Positions 8,723-17,682 of a DNA stretch of 64,000 nt are shown in pieces. The position numbers were made by a program, and so were the translations under genes. The first letter of the stretch is position 1. The number at the start of each line of letters is the position of its first letter. The notes beneath the pieces are model-generated. The model saw only the letters and a program-made list of their open reading frames with translations. It was not told the DNA's origin and ran no database searches. The DNA comes from JACDAE01 sp963717195. GTDB taxonomy: Bacteria; Chloroflexota; Ktedonobacteria; Ktedonobacterales; Ktedonobacteraceae. The stretch covers positions 62,001 to 126,000 of the forward strand of contig CAVQVR010000018.1 of assembly GCA_963717195.1 (NCBI GenBank), read 5' to 3'.

Positions 8723-9604
8723 CTATATCGCCAGGTAATCCTTTTTCTGACCACTAATCAAGAGAACGAACTGGTACAGAGCAAAGAGTTCCAGAGCGAA
8801 TGGCAAGTAGCCGCTGTAGCCGAGCAGAGGCATCTCGAAGATCTTCCAGAAGCCAATGTAGGGTACAGTATAGTACCATTTGGGAAGCGCAAAAAAGTTC
8901 CACATTTCCCAGAAGAAGCCGCACCAGAGGCCAGCCAGCGGGAGAACGAAGAAGCGCCAATCATGAATTGCAATATGGGCGAGTGCTGATTTACGTCCCA
9001 TGAAATTATTGATAGGATCAAGGATGAGGGCGAGGCAGAGCCAGATCAGGCCAAAACAGTATTGTGGGAAGACCCATGGCAGGATAAAGCATGCAATGCC
9101 CAGTAATTCGACAAACACCAATGTTGTGATTGGGAGACGAGGGCCGGGATTATCGGCAGGGAGTTGTGGGTGCAGGCGTTTGAAGCTGGAGAGGAACTTG
9201 GCAGTCTCCATAACGGCGGGCAGGACGGTACTGAAATTCAGGCTGGCGATCAAGAAGTAGGCCAGAGGGGTATAGGGCTGATCCATAATGTAGTGCCAGT
9301 TATTGACTGCCACGTTAAGTCCTTCAAATATCCACCAGAATATGCTGGAGACCAGAAAGAACGAGGTGTAGCGCCAGCGCATACGTTGGAGTAGTGATGT
9401 ACCGCGCCGGGCGACGACCAGGGCATCCATCGTAAGGATGTAGCCGAACCAGAGCGGAAAGAAACTATAGCGATAGAACGGCTCGATGCGGAGCCATGAA
9501 GCGGCCCAGGCACTGCAACAGAGGGTGAGTGCGACAAAGCCATAGACAGGAAAGCGTTTTGTATACACTAGTTTTTGTTCTCTGAGCATTCTATAACCAT
9601 ACAA
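8723..9604 (-). CDS. uncharacterised multi-pass membrane protein
   Basis: A 293-residue protein with about seven hydrophobic segments and many aromatic residues. Notable runs are SIFWWIFEGLN, the GLWCGFFWEMWNFFALPKWYY stretch, and EMPLLGYSGYLPFALE near the C-terminus. No catalytic family is recognised. The conserved-looking Trp, Glu and Asn positions inside the helices hint at a buried polar site, but this is inference. Its start overlaps the end of the CarH-like regulator gene by 37 bases (or 22 if ATG 9589 is used), so translation is probably coupled and the two products are likely to serve one process. Pigment or carotenoid work would fit a CarH-type partner, but nothing in the sequence proves it. 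Confidence 0.7.
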   Translation of the reverse strand: MYGYRMLREQKLVYTKRFPVYGFVALTLCCSAWAASWLRIEPFYRYSFFPLWFGYILTMDALVVARRGTSLLQRMRWRYTSFFLVSSIFWWIFEGLNVAVNNWHYIMDQPYTPLAYFLIASLNFSTVLPAVMETAKFLSSFKRLHPQLPADNPGPRLPITTLVFVELLGIACFILPWVFPQYCFGLIWLCLALILDPINNFMGRKSALAHIAIHDWRFFVLPLAGLWCGFFWEMWNFFALPKWYYTVPYIGFWKIFEMPLLGYSGYLPFALELFALYQFVLLISGQKKDYLAI

Positions 9605-10713
9605 TGTAACTGAGTGACAATATCCTTGAGATCTCCGTTGAGATGGATGCCGGGAATTTGAGGAATAACATGCGCATAATGAGCAAACACCTGTCCCCCA
9701 AAAGAGAGGATGGGACGGGGAGCAGGTAATTGCTGCACCTGTGTAGCCAACCGGGTTAGAGCAGGCAGATACTCCGGCATGGTCACCGAGATGCAGACGA
9801 GCGCAGGTGAAAGTTTTCTGATGGTATGGAGCAGTCCACTGATTTCGATGCTCTGCCCCAGATAAGCAACGCGCGTATATTGACGACGTAAAAAGAGTGC
9901 AAGCATGAGTGCAGCCAGTTCATGTGGTTCACCGGGCGCACAGCAGGCAAGCGTTAATGGGCCTTCACGTGGAACAGGTGTCACATAGAACAGATTTGTC
10001 AGCAAGGCTCGAAAAAAGTTGCTAGCGAAATGTTCAATCGTCACGGTGATCTGTCCACTGGCCCAGAGCTGCCCAACCTGCCAGAGAGTAGGAGTAATTA
10101 ATTCGGTACAGACCTGTTCTACAGAATAGATGGTCAGCAGTGAACCCATCATCATCGTCGCGGCAGCTTCATCGAGGTAACGGAATGCCTCGATGAGATG
10201 TTCCCGTATCAGGGACATATTGTGTGTGGCTGGATAGTTTATACCACTGTAAGAAGTGCCAGGCCAGTTGTGTAGTAAAGGAATTTCTTGCACCTCTTTT
10301 GCCTCAAAAAGGGGATTTGCGGATGCGGGCAGTGGCGTGAGAGCATCCATCGTAACCCGGAAAACAGAAATATCCTCAATAAGCTCGTCAGGCTTTTGCT
10401 CAGCGGCGAGAATAGCTATTAAACGCTGGCGTTTCTGGCTCAAGTGATGGAAAAGAGCGATTGCCTGACTGATTGACATGCCAGTATCAATACGAACTTT
10501 GAGCCAGCGAATGAGAGCAATATCACGTGCTGAGTAGAGACGATAGGTGTTATTGGCACGTTCTGGGGAGAGCAGGTCATAGCGACGTTCCCATGCGCGC
10601 AACGTTGGCGCGGCGATGCCTGTTTGCTGTACTACTGCTTTGGTATTGAAAACAGGCGTATCAGAAAACAGTTCCAGATCGGGCCATTCGATAGAGTCGT
10701 CGCGCGTGGTCAT
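9568..10713 (-). CDS. MerR-family regulator with B12-binding domain (CarH/LitR-like)
   Basis: A 381-residue DNA-binding protein. N-terminal MerR helix-turn-helix from about residue 18 (FNTKAVVQQTGIAAPTLRAWERRYDL, then NNTYRLYSARDIALIRWLK), a helical bundle, then a cobalamin-binding Rossmann domain. The helical bundle has the CarH signature W-x9-EH (WASGQITVTIEH), and the B12 domain has the ligand motif GEPHEL (ExH, with Ala where the usual ExHxxG has Gly). In Thermus CarH a His follows the signature Trp and forms the light-state adduct. Here that position is Ala, so the light response may differ. Such proteins repress genes in the dark with adenosylcobalamin bound. The start is set at ATG 10713 after CGGAGAG. 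The frame extends to 10947 without a domain. Confidence 0.85.
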   Translation of the reverse strand: MTTRDDSIEWPDLELFSDTPVFNTKAVVQQTGIAAPTLRAWERRYDLLSPERANNTYRLYSARDIALIRWLKVRIDTGMSISQAIALFHHLSQKRQRLIAILAAEQKPDELIEDISVFRVTMDALTPLPASANPLFEAKEVQEIPLLHNWPGTSYSGINYPATHNMSLIREHLIEAFRYLDEAAATMMMGSLLTIYSVEQVCTELITPTLWQVGQLWASGQITVTIEHFASNFFRALLTNLFYVTPVPREGPLTLACCAPGEPHELAALMLALFLRRQYTRVAYLGQSIEISGLLHTIRKLSPALVCISVTMPEYLPALTRLATQVQQLPAPRPILSFGGQVFAHYAHVIPQIPGIHLNGDLKDIVTQLHCMVIECSENKN

Positions 10714-10946
10714 GAATGCTCTCCGGTCTACAAAGATATCCTGGAAAAGTGGCAGGTGCCTTTGTTGCCCTACGGGTATGGATAAAACGGTATAATATAC
10801 CATAACATACTCTGGTTGTTTGGGTCCAGAGTTTGCATATACTTTGTTCCACCTTCTCGTTATATGCCCCAGATTCTCGTGTGCTTGTAAGACGTAGGGA
10901 AAGGTGAGTGTGGGTAATAGTGGTACTGGCATTGCTCTCTTCATCA

Positions 10947-11015
10947 ATGCAACCAGGAATACACCAGTAGTTAGCTAGACTTCTTAGCTAACTACTGGTG
11001 TATTCCTGGTTGCAT
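10947..11015 (-). terminator. 31-bp perfect hairpin downstream of the secreted-protein gene
   Basis: Arms 10947-10977 and 10985-11015 are perfect reverse complements with a 7-base loop. It lies about 45 bases beyond the stop of the minus-strand gene at 11062 and some 230 bases upstream of the regulator start, so it most likely ends that transcript. It lacks a long T-tract. It does not carry the GTAGGGGC core of the repeat family. Confidence 0.6.
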
Positions 11016-11061
11016 CACTATCTTGAATAGTCTTTGTAAACTCTTTTTACCCAGTTTCCGC

Positions 11062-11454
11062 CTATAGAATCTGGACAGCTAACATCGTATATCCTACATT
11101 GTCGGTACACACCCCCCAACCATAATAAGTTGGGCCAGAATCTCCTGCGTACCATATGTAGCCATGATTCTTTCCTGTGCAGACAAATTGAACGTCGTAG
11201 AGAGGATATGAGGTGTAGCCTGCATTAGCAAAACAAACCTCGCCACCTTCACTATATACCTGAAAGAGATCTGTTCTTCCTGCACACGGTGCTGTGTTAA
11301 TCTTTGGATGAACTGCCGCTACTGTTTTTATATCTTGTTTCATATATGCATGAGCACTAGCAACATTTGTTGGTATAATAAAAAATAGTAGCGTAACACT
11401 CAATAATGATGCTGTAACTAGCATCGGTAAAACACGCCATCTCAATTTCATCAA
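11062..11454 (-). CDS. small secreted protein, possible beta/gamma-crystallin-like
   Basis: A 130-residue protein with a basic start and a hydrophobic signal segment (about residues 8-32, ending near NVASAHA), so it is expected to be exported. The mature part of about 95 residues has four Cys and many Tyr and Gly. The phrase DLFQVYSEGGEVCFANAG resembles actinobacterial secreted beta/gamma-crystallin-like proteins, which share a CFANAG motif. The rest (GYIWYAGDSGPTYYGWG) is consistent with a small all-beta fold held by disulphides. The function is unknown and the similarity is from memory of the motif only. It has its own downstream hairpin and a 500-base AT-rich upstream region, so it is likely a single-gene unit. 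Confidence 0.65.
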   Translation of the reverse strand: MMKLRWRVLPMLVTASLLSVTLLFFIIPTNVASAHAYMKQDIKTVAAVHPKINTAPCAGRTDLFQVYSEGGEVCFANAGYTSYPLYDVQFVCTGKNHGYIWYAGDSGPTYYGWGVCTDNVGYTMLAVQIL

Positions 11455-11848
11455 TAATCAACCCTTTCTCATAAACTGATACCTAATAGTAGTAATGTTT
11501 CTCTGTTTACACTGTTATAAACAGAAGCATTAAAAAAGCCTATATAAAGCAATTCTAACGCAGTATTCAATTTGCTCTTTTGCAAAAACCATGTTTTAAA
11601 TTCAGGCAGCAGAAATAGCAAAATTTAAATGCATGTATATATTAACATAAAATAAGCCAATATGCAACAAGAACGTAAGGTAAATAAATTTGTTGCTAAA
11701 ATAGCAAGGTTGTATTTTGTGTAATAATTAAAAAATATAATTCGTAATAATAATAACGTTATGAATTATTATAAAACCTGGAAATCTCTCTATTCCTAAT
11801 GGTTCATATTTATAAATTTTCAATCTCTATTACTGTAAATACGTACTT

Positions 11849-11902
11849 TATTCAGTTAACCTGAGCGGCGAGGACAACCTCGCCGCTCAGGTTAACTGAA
11901 TA
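11849..11902. repeat. 25-bp perfect inverted repeat, 4-base loop
   Basis: Arms 11849-11873 and 11878-11902 pair perfectly around ACAA. The GC-rich centre (GAGCGGCGAGG) inside an AT-rich region gives a very stable hairpin. It lies just beyond the terminator of the DUF4012 gene and may be a second stop or a separate repeat. It lacks the GTAGGGGC core. Confidence 0.7.
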
Positions 11903-11930
11903 TAATCGTTCCTCATCTTTTGATTGAAGA

Positions 11931-11974
11931 ACAAAAAGGAGCAAGGCTCACATATATGTTGCCTTGCTCCTTTT
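11931..11974 (-). terminator. rho-independent terminator of the DUF4012 gene
   Basis: A 14-bp stem (11934-11947 with 11961-11974) of AAAAGGAGCAAGGC type, with a 13-base loop. Read on the minus strand it runs into TTTTTGTT. It starts 18 bases past the stop codon of the 1133-residue gene. Confidence 0.85.
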
Positions 11975-11991
11975 CCATGTAACTTATTTGA

Positions 11992-14900
11992 CTAACGGAT
12001 ATTAAAAACCCGGTCGGCGTGCAGATTACCCGTGAAACTAAAGGATTTCATGCCATTGATGGCACTGGCATCGACATTGAGCACGAGTGTAGGAATATAT
12101 CCTCCTTGCTTCTGAACGAGCAAGGGATAGACCAGATTTTTCCCACTATGCTTCACTGCGTTGGGTACATACCATGAGAGCATGATAGTGGATGTGCAGT
12201 CTGATGGAGTCACAGTCATACCACCAAACATACCACGCCCAGGAAGATCGCTCGTCGTGGCTGTTGGTGCACCCATTACATCTGCCGTTTTAGGCAGGTT
12301 ATAGCTACGAACTCCAAGGCTGTAATTTCCACCAGGGCAGTAAAGTGTCTGGCTGGGAGCCAGTGAGTCGCAGCCAGACACTACTGGCTGGGTGTTAGTA
12401 TTACCTGCATTACCTTTTTTGTTCGTTGGAGACGTGAATGTACATAATGGGTGCCCAGTATCGAAACCGTCGCCACTGATCAATTGTGACGATTTGGGTG
12501 TATAGACACGCATATAGTCCGAATAGGTATCGTAACCGTACACGTCGCGGCCAGCACGATTATAGTCGAGCGTAATTGCCAGATTATGTGTCGCGCCACC
12601 CTGAGCGTCCAGCGTAATATTATCCTGCTCAGTTGTGTGGACGTACTCGCTGGCTTTACTGATACTTATATTCGCCTGCACTAGCATAAAACCATCCTGT
12701 TTACTGAACGTACTCGTGCCACCGCTATAGCCATTATTAACAAGCCATTGTTCAGCAGCTGGATTGGTGAAGTAGATCCCCAGGTCGCGAGATTGGATGT
12801 CTTTAATGGCGTTTTTGACAAGTGTGATCAGTTTCGTTGTTGGCAGGTGGCTCACGCGACTAAGCAGCAATTTGCCTAATAGCGTAGTAAAAGCTTTACG
12901 TGCCGAAGCCTTAGGGTTATTGGTTTTTGCCTGTTGTTCTCTAATAGCATTCTCATCTTGCTGGTAGTAGTGCAGCTTATCTTCCAGATTTGCTGAGGTA
13001 ATAGTTTCTTTATATTCAGAGACGTAAATTGGTCCTGTGGCATCAATAATGTGCCCGATGAACGCTGGTGTGAAATCAATAACGCCATCAACGGGACCAC
13101 CACCTTGCTCCTGGAATACCTGCATGTTGATCTGAGCCGTGGTCGGATAGTCAGCGGAGAGGTTTGAGTCACGCAGACCCCAGTTGCCGAAATTCATCCA
13201 ACTACTATATTGCGGTGGTGCTTGACGACCGAGCTCCATACCATTGCTATTGTAGTCGAAGTACCCTGCGTCTTGCAGGCTGAAAGGAGTTACATGCCCA
13301 TTCTCAATACTCAGGACGCCATATTGGCCTGTGAAGCCACCACCAGGACGAAGCTCACCAGTATCCATCGTCTGGACGAGAAAACGTCGTGGCTGACCGA
13401 CACCCAGTAGCCATGTCACCAGATCAACCATGTTCTGGTTTTGCACGATCAGATTACGGATCGAAGGTAGCTGTGCCAGGACCGCGGAAAGCTGAGCCTG
13501 TTGTTTTGCACTAACTGGTAGATCCTTCATCTGTACCTGGCTCATATTTTGCTGGATATCGTCCATGTAGTAGAGCGCATGCGTGATAGCAGCCTTAATG
13601 TTCGAGACATCCGCTACAGAGATCAATGGTTTCGCTGAATTAGCAGCCAGAGGAGAGCTGTGTACGATGTTAGCAGCTATGACGCCGACGCCGCTTAGTT
13701 CCTGTCCCATGCGTGACACATCCAGGGCGACTTGAAGCAGGTGTTTTGCCATGACGAGTTTGCCCGCGTACTGAGGGGCAACCTGCTCCACTAGCGATTG
13801 AATATCGGGTCGATCCGCCAGTTGTTGCAGTTGTACAAAGTCAGCTTCAGCCGCCTTCAACTGGCTTTGAGCCTGTTGTAGCTTGCTGGCATTGAGCACC
13901 GACGTAATATCATTTTTGGAAGTTGGGAGTAGATCTTTGACCGTCATCAAGTGATTGATGCCATCATGGGCCAGGCCACTCACGTTGTTATAGACGTTAT
14001 AAGCGGCCAGGCCGACACCCAGAGGAAGCAGCAAACTGGGTAATATTACCGCAACCATAACGATGCTTACAGTGCGATACATGCGATGACGTTTTGTTTT
14101 ATCTTGCGCATCACGTAGCCAGCGTTTGCGCACAAAACGCCGACGCTGCGCCGTATGAGCAGTCGTTGTATGCCCGGAGCGTTTCGCATATTTTGGTAAG
14201 AGATAGATGTCGACCGGCGAAAAGACACCGGGCTCAGGTAGAAGTGGCACTGTGACGCTGGCACCCTGTAGTGATTGAACCTGGGCGTCGCCGATGATAG
14301 CAACGGCAGTTATCCCATTCTCAACATATGGCTCTTCTTCCAGGGCTGGTCCTTGTTTTTGCTCATCAAGAGAGGTATTCAACTCCTGTATTTCTATGAG
14401 AGTCGGAGCGTCCTCAATTTCACCTGCGTCCTCAACTTCCTGATCATCATGTTCCTCAATTTCCCTTGCCTGATTGAGAATGTTTTCTTCAATTGGCAAA
14501 TCTTGAGGAACAGAGGATGACAACTCGTGAGTTGTAGCGTTGGTCTCTGTAGCAGAAACCTCAGTTGTGTCCGGTGTAACTTCGGGTTCTGTAACAGGGA
14601 CTTCGGCAGCAGCAGATGTAAGCCCGCTTTCTGACGCAGAAGATTGAGTGTCAATGTCATCAGATGGAGAACTGGCATCGAGACCAGAGATCGCTGTTTC
14701 GTCAGGCAAAGTAACATTTTCTGGGCTCAGAAAACCAGTTTCATCAGCTTGATCAGATATTTCCGCCTGTGCATTCTTTGTTGCAACTTCTGACGAAGCA
14801 ACCTCAGAGCTCTCTGATACAGGAATAGGAGATGACTCAACAGCTTGATTTTGTAGATGATCAATGCTATCAGTTTCGTTGGAATCAGCAGGTTGAGCAG

Positions 14901-15393
14901 GTACGACGGCCACCACTGGCGTTTCTTCTGGCGCGTCAGTGGGCGTAGTTGTAATCGCCCGACGTTTTGCAGTGGATTTTAGATTGTCCTGATCATCTAC
15001 CACTTGTTCCTGTTTTTCAGGCTCCTGGATAGCAGGAGCACTGTCAATAGTAGCGTCCTGCACCTCAGTCTGCTCAGGAGCAGAACGGGAGGCGTGATCC
15101 TTCACCAGAACGCCTGGTAATAGTGCACGGTAGCCCCATGGAGATCCATCTTCATGCTGCTTCAAACAATTTTCGGTCATTTTTAGCAGTTGTCCTGTCG
15201 AAAGGTTGTATTGTGTTGCGATCTCCTCGATGGGCTTATCACCAGTAAAGTATGCAATAATAGCAGACTTATTTTTAGAAAAACGTTTTTTCGCCTTAGA
15301 ATTCAATCTGGTAATACTAGCTTCCTGCCACGAGGAGATATTTTGTTTACGCACCTCAAGTGTTGAGGCGCTTTTATCTCGAATTTCGAGCAA
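11992..15393 (-). CDS. DUF4012 membrane protein with HTH-like N-terminus
   Basis: An 1133-residue protein with three parts. Residues about 30-100 (KKRFSKNKSAIIAYFTGDKP, then IEEIATQYNLSTGQLLKMTE) look like a small helix-turn-helix of the homeodomain-like type. Residues about 110-350 are a low-complexity acidic Ser/Thr/Glu/Pro linker. A basic patch (RRRFVRKRWLRDAQDKTKRH) precedes one membrane helix (VSIVMVAVILPSLLLPLG) near residue 450, and the rest is the DUF4012 domain outside the membrane. Its hallmark stretch is RFLVQTMDTGELRPGGGFTG, followed by FGNWGLRDSNLSADYPTTA. DUF4012 proteins are often near polysaccharide or cell-surface genes, but their activity is unknown. The start TTG 15393 follows GGGGGT. 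Own terminator at 11931-11974. It seems to be a single-gene unit. Confidence 0.85.
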   Translation of the reverse strand: MLEIRDKSASTLEVRKQNISSWQEASITRLNSKAKKRFSKNKSAIIAYFTGDKPIEEIATQYNLSTGQLLKMTENCLKQHEDGSPWGYRALLPGVLVKDHASRSAPEQTEVQDATIDSAPAIQEPEKQEQVVDDQDNLKSTAKRRAITTTPTDAPEETPVVAVVPAQPADSNETDSIDHLQNQAVESSPIPVSESSEVASSEVATKNAQAEISDQADETGFLSPENVTLPDETAISGLDASSPSDDIDTQSSASESGLTSAAAEVPVTEPEVTPDTTEVSATETNATTHELSSSVPQDLPIEENILNQAREIEEHDDQEVEDAGEIEDAPTLIEIQELNTSLDEQKQGPALEEEPYVENGITAVAIIGDAQVQSLQGASVTVPLLPEPGVFSPVDIYLLPKYAKRSGHTTTAHTAQRRRFVRKRWLRDAQDKTKRHRMYRTVSIVMVAVILPSLLLPLGVGLAAYNVYNNVSGLAHDGINHLMTVKDLLPTSKNDITSVLNASKLQQAQSQLKAAEADFVQLQQLADRPDIQSLVEQVAPQYAGKLVMAKHLLQVALDVSRMGQELSGVGVIAANIVHSSPLAANSAKPLISVADVSNIKAAITHALYYMDDIQQNMSQVQMKDLPVSAKQQAQLSAVLAQLPSIRNLIVQNQNMVDLVTWLLGVGQPRRFLVQTMDTGELRPGGGFTGQYGVLSIENGHVTPFSLQDAGYFDYNSNGMELGRQAPPQYSSWMNFGNWGLRDSNLSADYPTTAQINMQVFQEQGGGPVDGVIDFTPAFIGHIIDATGPIYVSEYKETITSANLEDKLHYYQQDENAIREQQAKTNNPKASARKAFTTLLGKLLLSRVSHLPTTKLITLVKNAIKDIQSRDLGIYFTNPAAEQWLVNNGYSGGTSTFSKQDGFMLVQANISISKASEYVHTTEQDNITLDAQGGATHNLAITLDYNRAGRDVYGYDTYSDYMRVYTPKSSQLISGDGFDTGHPLCTFTSPTNKKGNAGNTNTQPVVSGCDSLAPSQTLYCPGGNYSLGVRSYNLPKTADVMGAPTATTSDLPGRGMFGGMTVTPSDCTSTIMLSWYVPNAVKHSGKNLVYPLLVQKQGGYIPTLVLNVDASAINGMKSFSFTGNLHADRVFNIR

Positions 15394-16132
15394 TGTTCAC
15401 CCCCGCCATTGCTATACATTAAATACAAAAGAGAACGAACTGGTACTATTATGCACCCCTCAAAAATTGACCGATATTAATCATTACACAAACTATGCGG
15501 TTGCAACCTACGACGGACGAATAGCGGCTCACGAGATAGGTAACAATCTATATATTAATGGAAGAGCTGCAAGCTTCATTAGAAAGAAACCTCTATCATA
15601 AATGACGCATCAGAGAGGTAATTAGTTGCGCCTGTGTAAAAATGGGCTAATATTCGTGACTGGAAAGGTTCTATTAGCGCGTATATGCATGGTTATCCGT
15701 TGTTAGTATAGGGCGTAGTACGTCAATATGCAAGGCGTCTATGAGAAAAAGGTATCTGCATATTTTGCATTGTGGGGGTAGGGGCTCGCATGAAAGAGAA
15801 TTGAGATGGGAGGGAATTTGGCAGGGCGAGCACAAGTCGGGGACACGGGCGATCATAAGGTACCAGCATTTCAGAATAATGGACAATGGAGAGCATGCAG
15901 AGGAGGAAAACCAGACCACAGACGAATAAAGCGGTAGAAGCAACCCGGCGCGGGTGCTTATACACGAGCGGTTTCCCGTGACGCTGTGGCTATTATACTC
16001 CGTTGCATAGCTCTGAATATACATTGCTCAGTTTCCTATTCCTGTTGGTACCTGATACTCGCCCTGGAATGGTATGATCGCCCAGTCCCGGACTTGTGGG
16101 TGCCCTGAAAATCTCCTGATCTTCACTACCTG
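15394..16132. other. 740-base region without a convincing gene
   Basis: Lies upstream of the DUF4012 gene and downstream of the YbdK-type gene, both on the minus strand, so the DUF4012 promoter should be in its left part. A minus-strand frame at 15723-15965 would encode 80 residues with one hydrophobic segment (STALFVCGLVFLLCMLSIV), but its GTG start has only a weak ribosome site, so it is not called. No repeat or RNA fold stood out. Confidence 0.4.
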
Positions 16133-17257
16133 TTACCTCACATGATCGAGTGCCAAACCCTGCATGGTTTGCTGCATCAAGAAGTGAGTGACAGCGAGAG
16201 TGCTGCCAGTTTCTTGATAGACGGCGATCTGGCGGTCGGCACCTGTCCCACGCGGGTCTTCAAGTAATGCGCGGAGGTAGCTTATCTCGCGCCGACTGCC
16301 CAGGTCATCAATCACATCATCTACAAAATCGAGCGTTTCATGGATAGATTCGCGCATACTCAGGCGACAATTCTGTGCAAAATCGACCACCTCAGCATCC
16401 AGGCCATAACGCGCCACGAGCCATTTGTTCTCATCGATAAGGTGAGCTGGGAGCACGTGTGTTGTCATGTTATGTCTATGGAGCCAGGTTAATTTGGCCA
16501 CCAGTGCCTGACAGAAAGCTGCGATAGCCAGGGTATCTTCAAAGGTTGCGGGCATATCGCAGATGCGGAATTCGATAGTACTAAAAAAGGGATGCGGGCG
16601 AATATCCCACCAGATGCGTTTGCCGTTGTCTATGCATCCAGTTTTAATAAGGTGTTCGACGTAATTATCAAATTCGTTGGTTGAAGCGAAGAGAGGGGGC
16701 ACACCTGTGCGTGGAAAGCGTTTCCAGACGATAGAGCGATATGAGCGCAACCCCAAGTCGCGATTACTCCAGAAAGGTGAGTTGGAGGAGATTGCGAGCA
16801 GATGGGGAAGCCATGTACGCAACTGATTCATTAAGGGAATCGCCAGTTCATGGTCATCGATGCCCACGTGGACATGCAGGCCAAAGATCAAAATTGAGCG
16901 TCCGACATCCTGGTATTCATCTTCCAGAGCTTCATAACGCTCGCTACGAGTACGTTCTTGATCCTGCCAGTGTGCGTTGGGATGCGTTCCCGCGCTCACC
17001 AGTGCCAGGCCTTCTGAAGCGACGATATCTGCCAGAGTAGTGCGCAGATGGTGTAATTCCTGCCGGGCGGCAGAAATATGGGCGCAGATACCTGTTACAA
17101 GCTCAACCGTCGACTGGAGCATTTCTGGCTTAATGCACTCGCCGAGGAGAGGTACTCCTTTTTCTAAAATGGTATGGATGCTGGAAGCTAACTGGCCCGT
17201 ATGTTTGTCTACCATTTGAAACTCTTCTTCAATGCCAAGGGTGAAGGGCCGGGTCAT
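16133..17257 (-). CDS. ybdK: carboxylate-amine ligase, YbdK/GCS2 type
   Basis: A 374-residue member of the glutamate-cysteine ligase type 2 family, which joins an amino acid carboxyl to an amine with ATP. Seen: GIEEEFQMVD at the start, the LVSAGTHPNAHW region, IFGLHVHVGI with the metal- and ATP-binding region, RSYRSIVWKRFPRTG, WWDIRPHPFFSTIEFRICD, and a C-terminal helical part. Length matches E. coli YbdK (372). The natural substrate of such stand-alone proteins is often unknown. Glutathione-type synthesis is not implied because no partner gene is near. Start ATG 17257 follows AAAGGAG by 8 bases. Likely a single-gene unit. Confidence 0.85.
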   Translation of the reverse strand: MTRPFTLGIEEEFQMVDKHTGQLASSIHTILEKGVPLLGECIKPEMLQSTVELVTGICAHISAARQELHHLRTTLADIVASEGLALVSAGTHPNAHWQDQERTRSERYEALEDEYQDVGRSILIFGLHVHVGIDDHELAIPLMNQLRTWLPHLLAISSNSPFWSNRDLGLRSYRSIVWKRFPRTGVPPLFASTNEFDNYVEHLIKTGCIDNGKRIWWDIRPHPFFSTIEFRICDMPATFEDTLAIAAFCQALVAKLTWLHRHNMTTHVLPAHLIDENKWLVARYGLDAEVVDFAQNCRLSMRESIHETLDFVDDVIDDLGSRREISYLRALLEDPRGTGADRQIAVYQETGSTLAVTHFLMQQTMQGLALDHVR

Positions 17258-17682
17258 AGCGCATGCTCCTTTCGTAAGGGATCACGTATCCTGATATGAA
17301 GCATACAATAATGCGGGACCAACGCGCAGGAGGGGGCGAACTGCATGAAAGTCCTGACTATACAATGAAGGAAGTATATGTAGAGAGAGCAGATCAGATA
17401 GACGATACGTACAGGGCCGAACAGAAGGAACGAAGGGATATCCACCGCCGCAGGGAATTGTTGAGAGGGACGCGGCGGTCCATAGGAGTGCGCTGTCGCG
17501 CCTTCAAGCATACACACACCTCAGTAAGCGTTTCTTCATGAAAGAACGCACTAAGAAGCCCATCTACTCCACAAATGTACCAGGAATCATAGCGTACCCA
17601 AGTCTGATAGAGATGTCAAGGGGAAAAACTGAAAAAATGAGCTGTTTCCCCTTCCTTTTCAAAATGAGAGAAAACTGAGTTA
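17258..17682. other. 425-base intergenic region
   Basis: Between two minus-strand genes, and must hold the promoter of the YbdK-type gene. Both strands have short frames (17296-17541 plus, 17254-17517 minus). Neither has a ribosome site and composition I would trust. No hairpin of note was seen. Confidence 0.4.

Larger units (their letters stand above)
11455..11991. other. AT-rich intergenic region with two hairpins
   Basis: About 540 bases between two minus-strand genes. The stretch 11500-11830 is very AT-rich with many short A/T runs and no frame worth calling. It should hold the promoter of the secreted-protein gene. Two hairpins (listed separately) lie at the right end, close behind the DUF4012 gene. 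Confidence 0.5.

Noticed and set aside
15723..15965. Minus-strand frame of 80 codons with a hydrophobic segment
   Set aside because: GTG start with a weak ribosome site, overlapping alternative frames of equal length, and a composition not like the neighbouring genes. It may be real but is not supported enough to call.
17254..17541. Short frames on both strands upstream of the YbdK-type gene
   Set aside because: Overlapping each other on opposite strands, without ribosome sites or recognisable motifs.
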